From Nonomuraea angiospora (GTDB lineage: Bacteria > Actinomycetota > Actinomycetes > Streptosporangiales > Streptosporangiaceae): a stretch of DNA of 64,000 nucleotides. Of this stretch, positions 26,531-35,078 are shown in pieces. Position 1 is the stretch's first letter. Each line of letters begins with the position of its first letter. Location: assembly GCF_014873145.1 (NCBI RefSeq), contig NZ_JADBEK010000001.1, forward strand, positions 558,001-622,000, written 5' to 3'. Made by a program: the position numbers and the translations under genes. The notes beneath the pieces are model-generated. The model saw only the letters and a program-made list of their open reading frames with translations. It was not told the DNA's origin and made no database searches.

Positions 26531-26876
26531 GCATGGCCTCTCTGCGATTGTCGCTCGTCACTGATGAGCTGACCGTTGCGTGGCGGCAGGCGGTGAGGCG
26601 GTCGCGCGGACGCGGGGGCAATGCTCACGTCTTGACCGGACCGACGATCCATCGAGGCGACGTGGGGCCTGCGGCCTTCAGATTATCCCAGTCTGCTCGT
26701 CCGGCGAATGATCAGACTCTTGTACGCCCGCAAGCCAGTGCGATGGCGCGCCCGAACGGCATCCCGGTGTTGGGACAGACGTTCGACATGCTCATTGACT
26801 GTCTTCACATCCCGTAGGTAGAGACGTACTGACGTGCGCGGTGGCCGCCACGTGGCTGGGGCCGAGGAGGACGAGG
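26531..26876. other. Divergent spacer between the ACP and FAAL genes
   Basis: This 346-base spacer should hold promoters for both divergent genes. A single GTTCGACA half-site occurs near 26770, but the second arm of a StrR-type dyad is missing. No coding signal or hairpin terminator was seen. Confidence 0.45.
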
Positions 26877-28529
26877 GTGGCACTGCTGACATGGTTGGAG
26901 AACCCACCGGCTGACCGTGGCATGCGGATCCTCGACCGGGACGGCAGCACGTGGAGCTTCTACTCCTACGCCGACCTGGCCCTGCTGACCAGGCGGGCGG
27001 CGAGCCGGTTGCGGGCGGCAGGAGTGTCCGCCGGCGACGTGGTCGTTCTGGTCCGGCGGACCTCGCCCGAGTTCATGGCCGACTTCTTCGCCGCGCTCCT
27101 GCTGGGCGCCACACCTTCGCCCGTGGCACAGCCCTCGGTGCTGCGGGACCGGACGGCGTACCTGAACCATCTCGATCGAATCGTCCGGATGGTGTCACCG
27201 TCCGCGGTCGCCACCACGGACGATGTGGCGGCGATCATCGAGCCCGTCGTAGGTGCGCATGGATGCGCCGTCGTCACCGACATTCCAGACGACATCGCGC
27301 CGTTGGAGACGCGTGCGGCGACACCAGAGATCGGAGTGATCCAGTTCAGTTCGGGGTCTGTAGGACCTCCTCGTGGTGTCGCGGTGCCTTTCGCCTCCCT
27401 GCAGTCGAATGTGTCGGCCATGCACACCTGGCTGGAGATCACCGACACCGACTCGTATGCGAGCTGGCTGCCGCTCCACCATGACATGGGGCTGGTCGGC
27501 ATGTTCCTGCTGCCGATCGAAGGTGTGTCGGATATGTGGCTGATGCAGCCGGAGGACTTCGTGCGGTCGCCGTTGCGCTGGCTCCGGTGTTTCGGGGACA
27601 ACGGCGCGACGGTGACCGCGATGCCCGCGTTCGGGCTGGCGCACATCGCCGGCCGCGTACGGCAGGACCAGATCACCGAGCTCGACCTCAGCAGATGGCG
27701 GGTGGCCGTCGTCGGTGCCGAGCGCATCCATGCCCACGTGGTCCGCCGGTTCCTGGACCTGCTGGCGCCGTGCGGCCTACGGCCCGAGGTGGTCGTCCCG
27801 GCGTACGGCATGGCGGAGTCGACCCTTGCTGTCACGGGCAGTCCGTGCGCGGCGGACCTCAGCACCATGACTGTGGACGGGAGAAGGCTGGCGCTCGGCA
27901 GCCCCGTCCACGTCGTCACCGGCGAAGGCGAGGGAACGACGCTGGTAGCCTGCGGGGCCCCGATTCGCGGGGTGGAGATGCGAGTGGTGGACGAGGACGG
28001 CGGCCCGGTCGCGGAAGGCACGCTCGGTGAGATCGAGGTGCGAGGTGAGTCCCTGGCGGCCGGATATGTGCGAGAGGCCGGCAGCATCGAGAAGTTCGGC
28101 GGAGTGCTGAGGACCGGAGACGCCGGCTTCGTGCGAGGCGGGCAGCTGTACGTCGTCGGCCGCCTCGGCGACGGGGTCAAGCGGTACGGCCGGTGGCTCT
28201 TCGCCGAGGACGCTGAACAGGTGGCGACCAGGGTCTCGCCACGGCCGCGGCAAACCGTGGCGCTGGTCGGCTCCTTTGAGGGGCGCGACACGGTCGCCGT
28301 GCTGGTCGAGGGAGGCATGGAGGCCGGCGCCGAGCACATCGGCCGCACCGTGGCCAGGCACCTGAGCGGCTTGAGGGTGATCGTATTCGTGGTGCCGCGC
28401 GGCGTTGTCATGCGGACAACGAGCGGGAAGCCGAGACGCCGGGCCATGTGGGGGCGACTGGTGGAGGGTGCCCTGGCCACGAACCTGGTCTGGGACTCCG
28501 ACGCGCTCGCCGACGGCGCGCGTGCCTAA
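26877..28529 (+). CDS. Fatty acyl-AMP ligase (FAAL)-like adenylating enzyme
   Basis: A 550-residue AMP-forming ligase of the FAAL type, which activates an acid as acyl-AMP and passes it directly to an ACP. Typical blocks are IQFSSGSVGPPRGVAVPF (P-loop), SWLPLHHDMGLVGMFLLPI, and the FAAL-like GAERIHAHVVRRF with YGMAESTLAV. The C-terminal Lys is in MRTTSGKPRRR. The P-loop has Arg where Lys is usual. The GTG at 26877-26879 follows GGAGG, whereas the earlier in-frame GTG at 26841 has no site. Its stop overlaps the stop of the convergent ligase gene by four bases. The likely partner is one of the cluster's free-standing ACPs. Confidence 0.86.
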   Translation: MALLTWLENPPADRGMRILDRDGSTWSFYSYADLALLTRRAASRLRAAGVSAGDVVVLVRRTSPEFMADFFAALLLGATPSPVAQPSVLRDRTAYLNHLDRIVRMVSPSAVATTDDVAAIIEPVVGAHGCAVVTDIPDDIAPLETRAATPEIGVIQFSSGSVGPPRGVAVPFASLQSNVSAMHTWLEITDTDSYASWLPLHHDMGLVGMFLLPIEGVSDMWLMQPEDFVRSPLRWLRCFGDNGATVTAMPAFGLAHIAGRVRQDQITELDLSRWRVAVVGAERIHAHVVRRFLDLLAPCGLRPEVVVPAYGMAESTLAVTGSPCAADLSTMTVDGRRLALGSPVHVVTGEGEGTTLVACGAPIRGVEMRVVDEDGGPVAEGTLGEIEVRGESLAAGYVREAGSIEKFGGVLRTGDAGFVRGGQLYVVGRLGDGVKRYGRWLFAEDAEQVATRVSPRPRQTVALVGSFEGRDTVAVLVEGGMEAGAEHIGRTVARHLSGLRVIVFVVPRGVVMRTTSGKPRRRAMWGRLVEGALATNLVWDSDALADGARA

Positions 28530-30001
28530 TCCAGGAGTGACGACAGCGCTGTTCTGTCGATCTTGCCGTTGTGGTTGATCGGCATGTTTGGGAGGACCTC
28601 ACATCGTTTCGGCACTTTGTACTGCTCCATCTGTGCGCCGAGCTGTTTGAGTACGTCGTAGGCGTCGAGCAGGCCGGACACGAACAGCACGGCCTCTTTC
28701 CGGGCCCTGTTGGGGGGAAGCACGGCCGCCATGTCGACTCCCGGAATGCGCAGGCAGGCCGTCTCGATCTCGATGCCGCTCACCCGGAAGCCGTTGGATT
28801 TGTAGATGTCGTCACGACGCCCCGAGTAATAGAGATATCCATCGACGTCCACCCGCCCGTAGTCGCCGGTTCTCAGCTCGGGGAGAAGCCCGTCCCTTCT
28901 GGGGAAACGTTCGTCGGTCAAACCGGGGCTGCGCCAGTAGCCGGCCATGACGTTCCGCCCTCTGACCGTGATCTCCCCGTAGGTCTCGGGAGGCAGCCGC
29001 CGCCCTTGGTCGTCCACTGTGAACACCTCGGTGCCTGGCAGGGCGCGTCCGCACGATCCGGGACGGCGCAGGTCCTCGTCCATCGGCATGATCGTCGCGC
29101 GCTTGCACTCCGTGAGGCCGTACATGAGCTGGATGCGGAGCCCGGGCAGGAGTGATCGCAGCCTGGCAGGGACATCTTCCGGCATGGCGGCGCCGGTGTT
29201 CGTCAGCAGACGCAGCTTCGGCAGCTCACCGCCGAACCTGTCGAGCATGCGGACCAGGTTCTGGGCCATAGACGGTACGGCCGGTAACACGGTCGCGCTC
29301 GATTCTCGCAGGCTGCGTACCAGCACGGGACCGGCCTCGTGCTGTTTTGCCAGGTGGACTGCGGCGCCGCTGAGGGCGGCGAGGAAGAGCTGGTACAACC
29401 CGTAGTCGAAGGAGAGCGGAAGACAGACGAAAACGACGTCGCCCGGCCGGTAACACAGCTGGGATTGGATGGCCTGGGCGGCGAAGAGCAACTGGTCGTG
29501 GGTCGAGACCACTGCCTTGGGCAGGCTGGTGCTTCCTGAGGTATAGATCAGGCAGACCGGGTCCACGGCCAGGGGCGCCGCCCAGGATCCATCCGTCACT
29601 GGCGCGTGGGTCGCCATGACGAGATCGTCGACTCCCACCGCGCGGGCCCCGGCCGCCCGAGCCTGGGTCAGGGCCGCCGGATCGTCGCCGACCAGGAGGA
29701 AGGGCTCGGCATCCGACAGGATGTGATCGAGAGCAGGGCCTCGCACCTGTTCGTGCAGGATGATGAACGGCGCCCCGAGGCGGGCGCAGCCGTACAGCAG
29801 CGGGACCGTCAGGAGGGACTGGGCGAGCAGGATCGCGACCCTGTCGCCACGCCGCACCCCCTGTTCGTGCAGCCACGTGGCGGCGCCCAGCGCGGCATGA
29901 TGCAGCTCTCCGTACGTGAGGCGTTGGTCGCCCAGGCCGACGGCCCTGGCATCGCCGTGAACGTGAGCGGCGTTTTCCAGTACATCAAAAAGGCAACTCA
30001 T
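28526..30001 (-). CDS. AMP-dependent acyl/aminoacyl ligase (exosortase-associated ligase-like)
   Basis: A 491-residue adenylate-forming enzyme. It has the P-loop IYTSGSTSLPKAVVSTH (about 165-181), YGLTECKRATIMP, the hinge Asp segment RTGDYGRVD with YYSGRRDDIYKSNGFRVSG, and the C-terminal Lys in INHNGKIDRTAL. It is the size of an amino acid- or acyl-activating enzyme without a carrier domain. The ATG at 29999-30001 follows GAGGAG. It is divergent from a BtrK-like decarboxylase. A ligase, a free ACP and a PLP decarboxylase form the same trio found in butirosin starter synthesis and in exosortase-A-associated loci, suggesting loading of an amino acid onto an ACP before decarboxylation. Confidence 0.83.
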   Translation of the reverse strand: MSCLFDVLENAAHVHGDARAVGLGDQRLTYGELHHAALGAATWLHEQGVRRGDRVAILLAQSLLTVPLLYGCARLGAPFIILHEQVRGPALDHILSDAEPFLLVGDDPAALTQARAAGARAVGVDDLVMATHAPVTDGSWAAPLAVDPVCLIYTSGSTSLPKAVVSTHDQLLFAAQAIQSQLCYRPGDVVFVCLPLSFDYGLYQLFLAALSGAAVHLAKQHEAGPVLVRSLRESSATVLPAVPSMAQNLVRMLDRFGGELPKLRLLTNTGAAMPEDVPARLRSLLPGLRIQLMYGLTECKRATIMPMDEDLRRPGSCGRALPGTEVFTVDDQGRRLPPETYGEITVRGRNVMAGYWRSPGLTDERFPRRDGLLPELRTGDYGRVDVDGYLYYSGRRDDIYKSNGFRVSGIEIETACLRIPGVDMAAVLPPNRARKEAVLFVSGLLDAYDVLKQLGAQMEQYKVPKRCEVLPNMPINHNGKIDRTALSSLLD

Positions 30002-30205
30002 GTGCACTCCTCTATGGACGGCTGAACTGCGCCCTCGGCCCGGCAACGCTCGCGCGGGTATTCCCGGTCCGTCCTACCGGACGGCCTGCTCGCTGTGGTA
30101 TTTCATGATGAGGACGATGTCCGGTGCTCGTCACAGGTCATTATGACGTGGTGACGGTATTTCGCTGTCTTCCGAGAATCGGTTCTTTGCGGCCAGGAGG
30201 CTGTG

Positions 30206-31450
30206 ATGGAGATTCCTTATCACGATCTGGTGCTGGAGTTCGGGACGCCCACGTACGTGTATGAGGGTTCCCGCATGACCAGGACGCTTGCTCATGTTCG
30301 AAATGTCCTGCATCCTCGTCTGGAGGTCTTCTACTCGCTGAAGGCTAATCCAAATATCAGCGTGTTCGCGCTGCTGCACGCGAACGGGGCGCGGGCCGAG
30401 GTTTCGTCTCTCGGCGAGCTGAGAACGGTTCTCGCCGCCGGTGCGGTACCCGAGGACATCATTTTTCTGGGCCCCGGAAAGAGCGATGACGAACTCGCCG
30501 CATGTATATCGGCCAATATCTACGCCATTGTCTGCGAGGCCTTCGACGAACTCGACCGGATCGAGCGCCTGGCTGGCGAGCGCGGCGTGCGGCAAAGGGT
30601 GCTCCTGCGGATCAACCCGGCCTCGTCCGCCCCGGGCGCGCGATTGGCGATGGGCGGGAAACCGAGGCAGTTCGGCATCGACGAGAAGGCGCTGCTGGCC
30701 GAGCCGGGGCTCGCCAACCGGTTCCGGCACGCCGACCTGGCCGGGGTCCAGGTTTACTGCGGCTCGAGGATCCTGGACTGGCAGGCGATCGCAGCCAACA
30801 CCCGCTATGCGCTCGACCTGGCCGAGGAGGTCGCCGCCGCCACGGGAATACGCCTGGATGCCGTGGACATCGGCGGTGGGTTTGGCGTGCCGTACTTCGA
30901 AGGCGAGCACGCACTCGATCTGGATGCGCTGGCGGAGGTCATGAACCCGGCGATCGAGAGGTTCGCCCGCAACCACCCCGACACCAGGATGATCCTGGAG
31001 ATGGGGCGGTTCCTGGTCGCCGCCGCTGGCGTATACCTCGTCCGGGTGCGCTCGGTGAAGGAATCCCACGGGCAGAGTTTCGTGATCACCGATGGGGGAA
31101 CCCACCATCATCTGCCCGCCGTGGGCATCGGCTCCATCGCGAGAAGGAACTTCCCCATCAGGCTCTTGGAGGACGCGGCCGGGCCCGATGAAGTCTGCCA
31201 GGTCGCGGGCCTCCTCTGTACGCCCAACGATCTGCTCGGCAGGAATGTCCTGCTGCCGAAGCCCCGCATCGGTGACGTCCTCGGCATCTTCCAGTCAGGG
31301 GCGTACGGGCTCTCCGCGTCCCCTGGCCTGTTCATCAGCCACGGCTTCCCCGCCGAGGTGCTCGTCCACGAGGGGAGGTCTTACCTCGTACGCGAGAGAG
31401 ACGACCCGGATGACCTGCTCCGCAAGCAACGTCACCACAATTTCCAGTAG
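30206..31450 (+). CDS. PLP-dependent decarboxylase, BtrK/exosortase-associated type (fold type III)
   Basis: A 414-residue alanine-racemase-fold decarboxylase of the ornithine/diaminopimelate decarboxylase superfamily. The Schiff-base Lys is Lys46 in FYSLKANPN. A Gly-rich phosphate-binding turn (DIGGGFGVP), the EMGR segment (EPGR in relatives), the C-terminal catalytic Cys in GLLCTPNDLL and the Tyr in SGAYGLS are all present. The closest pattern I recognise is BtrK of butirosin synthesis, which decarboxylates an ACP-bound glutamyl group. The ATG at 30206 follows AGGAGG; a GTG one codon earlier is also possible. The paired ligase gene is divergent. The substrate is probably an ACP-bound or free amino diacid. 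Confidence 0.85.
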   Translation: MEIPYHDLVLEFGTPTYVYEGSRMTRTLAHVRNVLHPRLEVFYSLKANPNISVFALLHANGARAEVSSLGELRTVLAAGAVPEDIIFLGPGKSDDELAACISANIYAIVCEAFDELDRIERLAGERGVRQRVLLRINPASSAPGARLAMGGKPRQFGIDEKALLAEPGLANRFRHADLAGVQVYCGSRILDWQAIAANTRYALDLAEEVAAATGIRLDAVDIGGGFGVPYFEGEHALDLDALAEVMNPAIERFARNHPDTRMILEMGRFLVAAAGVYLVRVRSVKESHGQSFVITDGGTHHHLPAVGIGSIARRNFPIRLLEDAAGPDEVCQVAGLLCTPNDLLGRNVLLPKPRIGDVLGIFQSGAYGLSASPGLFISHGFPAEVLVHEGRSYLVRERDDPDDLLRKQRHHNFQ

Positions 31451-31514
31451 GGCGGCCGGTGCCGACCAGGGGCTCGACCGCTGCGACCGTCCGCGGGACC
31501 AGGCGAGGGCCAGT

Positions 31515-33173
31515 TCACGAACTGTCGTTCGTCATGCTCACCGGCAGGGTTCCCCTCGGGGAATGGTGGCCGGTGAGGATATCCGCCAGCGCATCGACAG
31601 AAGGCAGGGACGCCGAGTAGGCGCAGAGGGCGGTGCCGAGGTCGGGTGACAGGTGTGTGATGTCGAAGGGCTCGGCGAGAGAGACATGAATGATCGGGAC
31701 ATTGAGGCCCGCGAGGGCCGACACGAGCTCGCGCTGCCCGAAGCGTTCCCCTATCCAGGCGCGTTCCGTCATCGCGATGATCAAGTCGGTAGGCTCGACG
31801 TTCCGCGTCAAGCGCTTGACGTCGTCGAGGGACGGCAGGTGATGCAGGTCGGTAGGAGCCGAGGGGTGGCCGGCGGAAGCCAGTTTGTCGGCCAATCGTT
31901 TCGCGACGAGGAAGGCCGGGCTGTCGCAGGTGGCGATCACCCGCACGCGCGTGTATCGACCAGCATGTAGGGGGAGTAGCCCGGCGTCGTCTTTGATCAA
32001 CGTGACGGAAGCATGTCCGATCGTCCGGGCGATCGTTGTGTGCTCGGGAACGGCCACCGCCTCTGAAATGCCTGCCAGGTCTACCGGTGCGCCACCCAGA
32101 ATGCGTCGGCGTGCCTTCACCCGGAGAATCCGCAGTACCGATTCGTGCAGACGGTCCTCGCCGATCTCTCCCGATTCGACCGCTCGGAGAACGGCATCGT
32201 ACGCGTTCGGAAGGTTGGACGGCCGCATCAGCAGATCGGCGCCGGCCTGGAACGCCTCCACGACATGAGATTGATCCGCCGAGTCGATGGCACCCATGTC
32301 CAGGGCGTCCGTGATGATCAGCCCTGAGTAGTTCAGTTCGCTCCGCAGTATGTCGGTGAGTATGCGTCGCGAGAGCGTCGCGGGCCGTCCACGGGGGTCC
32401 AGGGCGGGAACGGATATATGGGCGGTCATGATGGCATCGACACCTACTCGGATGGCATCGAGGAAAGGAGGTAGATCCCACCTGCTCCAGTCGTGGTCCC
32501 GCTGGATCGTGGGTAGCGACGTATGGGAGTCGATATCGGTTGCTCCGTGCCCCGGAAAGTGCTTGGCTACCGCCGAAACATACTGCTGCAGGCCCAAGGT
32601 GTTTGCGGCGGCGAACGCGCCGACGCGAGCCGGGTCGCTCCCGAACGAACGAGTGCCTATGACCGCGTTGTTCGAGTCGGCCAGGACATCGCACACCGGA
32701 GCGTAGATCTGGTTGATCCCGACCCGCTTGAGCTCTTTTCCGACAACGCGGCCGACGGCATGTGCATGCTGCGGGTCTTCGGTCGCTCCCAGGGCCAGCG
32801 CTCCCGGAAACTGGGTGAACGCCGTCCCCAGCCGATCCACCCGGCCATTCTCTTGGTCGATCGCGATGAAGAGCTCGGTCGGTGTCTCACGCTGGATGTC
32901 ATTCGACAGCCGGGCGATTTGATGAGGGTTCACCAGATTTACCGCCCATTTATAATAGATTACACCTCCCAAGTGGTAGGTCGATATTAGCTCTCGCGCA
33001 TCTTGCACGCCGAAATCCGCTAGATTCCTCTGCGCCGCCCATGGTGGAACGTGCATGGACGTGTGACCGTGCACGTGCGACATGAACAGTTGCCCGACCT
33101 TCTCCCTGAGGCTTAGATCGGCCAGCCAGGTCAAGGCTTGGGTCTCCGCGGCCGCGGCATTCGCCTGTTGCAT
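31515..33173 (-). CDS. nagZ: Glycoside hydrolase family 3, NagZ-type beta-N-acetylhexosaminidase
   Basis: A 552-residue GH3 enzyme. It carries the NagZ-specific stretch KHFPGHG (204-210) with the D-S-H triplet at 215-217 that provides the acid/base His-Asp pair. The nucleophile is in ITDALDMGA (Asp289), and FIAIDQENGRVDRLG matches the substrate loop. A C-terminal half of about 200 residues follows, as in two-domain actinobacterial and Gram-positive NagZ proteins. The ATG at 33171-33173 has an AAAGG upstream and no signal peptide, so it is probably cytoplasmic. NagZ removes terminal GlcNAc from cell-wall muropeptides. Here it could recycle or trim a GlcNAc-containing intermediate, or confer resistance to a wall-active product. 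Confidence 0.88.
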   Translation of the reverse strand: MQQANAAAAETQALTWLADLSLREKVGQLFMSHVHGHTSMHVPPWAAQRNLADFGVQDARELISTYHLGGVIYYKWAVNLVNPHQIARLSNDIQRETPTELFIAIDQENGRVDRLGTAFTQFPGALALGATEDPQHAHAVGRVVGKELKRVGINQIYAPVCDVLADSNNAVIGTRSFGSDPARVGAFAAANTLGLQQYVSAVAKHFPGHGATDIDSHTSLPTIQRDHDWSRWDLPPFLDAIRVGVDAIMTAHISVPALDPRGRPATLSRRILTDILRSELNYSGLIITDALDMGAIDSADQSHVVEAFQAGADLLMRPSNLPNAYDAVLRAVESGEIGEDRLHESVLRILRVKARRRILGGAPVDLAGISEAVAVPEHTTIARTIGHASVTLIKDDAGLLPLHAGRYTRVRVIATCDSPAFLVAKRLADKLASAGHPSAPTDLHHLPSLDDVKRLTRNVEPTDLIIAMTERAWIGERFGQRELVSALAGLNVPIIHVSLAEPFDITHLSPDLGTALCAYSASLPSVDALADILTGHHSPRGTLPVSMTNDSS

Positions 33174-33334
33174 GTTGAGCCTTTCGTGAACCCATGAAAA
33201 GAGCTTCTGCGCGGGGAGACTGCGACCGAGAACGAGCCCGCGCCGACCAGCTGGCCGGTGTCGCGGCGGCATACCGGCTGGGGCGGAGCAACCGGCCGGT
33301 GGACGCGGTCGCTCACGACCACGGTCATTCACGG

Positions 33335-33601
33335 TCATTCGGTCAAGCTCTGGACCAGCAGCGAGTCGATGACCGACCACAATCCGGCCGGCGTCGCGAA
33401 CATGCTCGCGGTCAGCATGTGGTCGGGAACCGCCACTCCGAACGTCTCCTCCAGGTCCAGTAGCAGGCTAACCGCTGCCAAGGAGTCCACACCGTGGTCG
33501 GCGAGGCTGAGGTCGGGAGAGATCGGCTCGCCGGGGCGAAGGGGGGCCAGATAGGTGCGCAGTGTCTCCTCGAAGGGAACGGGCCACGTGTGCTCGGTCA
33601 T
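33335..33601 (-). CDS. Acyl carrier protein
   Basis: An 88-residue carrier protein. The attachment Ser is in LADHGVDSLAAVSLLLDLEE (Ser about residue 40), a typical D-S-L motif. The ATG at 33599-33601 has AAGGAAGG upstream; seven earlier in-frame codons are unsupported. It lies between the NagZ-like gene and an ACAD gene on the same strand with gaps of 161 and 85 bases, so it is probably in one operon with them. It is the third free-standing ACP of the cluster and may carry the substrate of the two ACADs encoded upstream (33687-36194). Confidence 0.92.
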   Translation of the reverse strand: MTEHTWPVPFEETLRTYLAPLRPGEPISPDLSLADHGVDSLAAVSLLLDLEETFGVAVPDHMLTASMFATPAGLWSVIDSLLVQSLTE

Positions 33602-33686
33602 GCGAACACCTTCCTTGTCCAAACCGGATATCTCCCACGGGGATACGGATCAGCCGCACACGCTGAGGACGCGTCGTCGCGTGTGC

Positions 33687-34859
33687 TTATGGCGCCCAGG
33701 ACAGCGGCCCGGCGCCGTCGAGCAGAGTCAGCGCGCCGATGGCGGTCAGCAGCCGGTCATTGGAGTAATTGAGGCTCGCCGAGCGCAGATCCCTGAAGTG
33801 TCGTTCCAGAGGTACGGGCGCATCCCGCTGGTACCCGATCATTGCCCCGCCCAGCTGCACGAGGCGGTCCACCGCCGAGAACGTCAGCTCTGCACAGGCG
33901 ACCTTCAAGGTGTCCAGCCGGATATGCAGCGGACGGTCGTTCAGAGGAGCCCCTGCGAGCCGACGCCGCAGCACCTCGTCGCGCATGTGAAGGAGATACG
34001 CGCCCGACAGTTCCAGGTCGATACGAGCGCGGGCGAGCCGGTGCCGGACCAGGTCGCTGTCCGTGGAGATGCCACGCGGGCGCTGCCCTGACCGGATTAG
34101 TGCGACCAGCGCGTCCAGCGCCTCCCGGGCGGCGCCGAGCCAGCAGGACGACCAGGCCAGGTGCCCTGCCGGAATCATGCTGTCGATCGCGACCTCCCGG
34201 AATCCGCCGGGTGGTCCGATCACCTGATGGCCGGCGGCGACGCCGGACAGTTGCATGCCGACGCTGCGTGTGGCGCGCATGCCCATCGCGTCCCAGCCCC
34301 GGACGACCTGGGCGTCGACCTGAGCACGATCGAGGTGGATCAGGCTCACGCGATTCGACGGTACGTCCGGGCCAGCCCGCATGGTGATCAGGAAGCCGTC
34401 GGCGTACTCGCCGCCCGTCACCACCGGTGCGCTACGCCGTACCAGCAGGTTCTCGTCCTCGGCTAGGAGCGCTGAGTGCGCGCTCAGCAAATGGCCGCCC
34501 TTGGCCGGCTCAGTAGTGACCGACGCGAGATAGTAGCCTTCCCGCGCTATACGAGACAGGAGTTCCGCGCGTAGCCGTTCACCGGCGTGCCGTACGACGG
34601 CGTCGACCTGTTGGCAATGCATGGCCCAGATCATCGCGGTGGACAGGCAACCGCTGGCGAGGAGCGCCGCTACATCGACCAGATCGCCGAGATCGCCGCC
34701 CATGCCACCGTGCTCGGCCGGAACCAGCAGCCCGAAGAGGCCGGATGCGCGCAGCGCCTGCACGCTTTCGTGCGGAAACGCGGCCTCGGCGTCCGCCTTC
34801 GCCGCGTGCTGCGCGAGCACGGGAACCAGCTCGGTCGCGATCGCGATGGCCTTTGTCAT
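33687..34859 (-). CDS. Acyl-CoA dehydrogenase/monooxygenase-fold flavoprotein
   Basis: A 390-residue ACAD-superfamily protein. The N-terminal helical domain has LFGLLVPAEHGGMGGDL, the usual entry segment, and the middle domain has an ASVTTEPAKGGHLL loop in place of the usual Glu/Ala-rich FAD loop. The C-terminal end reads LERHFRDLRSASLNYSNDRLLTAIG, which matches the Arg-Asp-Leu segment of flavin-dependent monooxygenases related to ACADs (DszC-like and acyl-ACP oxygenases) better than the D/EGT motif of true dehydrogenases. So either oxygenation or desaturation of a carrier-bound or small-molecule substrate is possible. It starts with ATG at 34857-34859 and is adjacent to an ACP gene. Confidence 0.78.
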   Translation of the reverse strand: MTKAIAIATELVPVLAQHAAKADAEAAFPHESVQALRASGLFGLLVPAEHGGMGGDLGDLVDVAALLASGCLSTAMIWAMHCQQVDAVVRHAGERLRAELLSRIAREGYYLASVTTEPAKGGHLLSAHSALLAEDENLLVRRSAPVVTGGEYADGFLITMRAGPDVPSNRVSLIHLDRAQVDAQVVRGWDAMGMRATRSVGMQLSGVAAGHQVIGPPGGFREVAIDSMIPAGHLAWSSCWLGAAREALDALVALIRSGQRPRGISTDSDLVRHRLARARIDLELSGAYLLHMRDEVLRRRLAGAPLNDRPLHIRLDTLKVACAELTFSAVDRLVQLGGAMIGYQRDAPVPLERHFRDLRSASLNYSNDRLLTAIGALTLLDGAGPLSWAP

Positions 34860-35078
34860 GTCAGCTCCGTTTCAGTGTCAGCAGCGGTGATTTCGACTCG
34901 TGTGACAGCCGGAGCCGGGTAGCGGAGACGACCTTCATTCCATGTGGCATCACCTCAGCTGGGGCCGGGCGGCCGGACGCCGTGGACGCGGACGGGACGT
35001 CGCCCGGGCCGGGCGTAGCGCTTGGCGCATCCGCCGGGACCGATCCGCGTCTCGGCGGGAAACCCGCGTCAGCGGAGC

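Noticed and set aside
26770..26790. GTTCGACA half-site in the ACP/FAAL spacer
   Set aside because: The second arm of a StrR-type dyad is absent at the expected distance.
30137..30147. Short palindrome GTCAT-T-ATGAC between the ligase and decarboxylase genes
   Set aside because: It is short and not the StrR consensus; chance occurrence in a promoter spacer is likely. I did not find a second copy.
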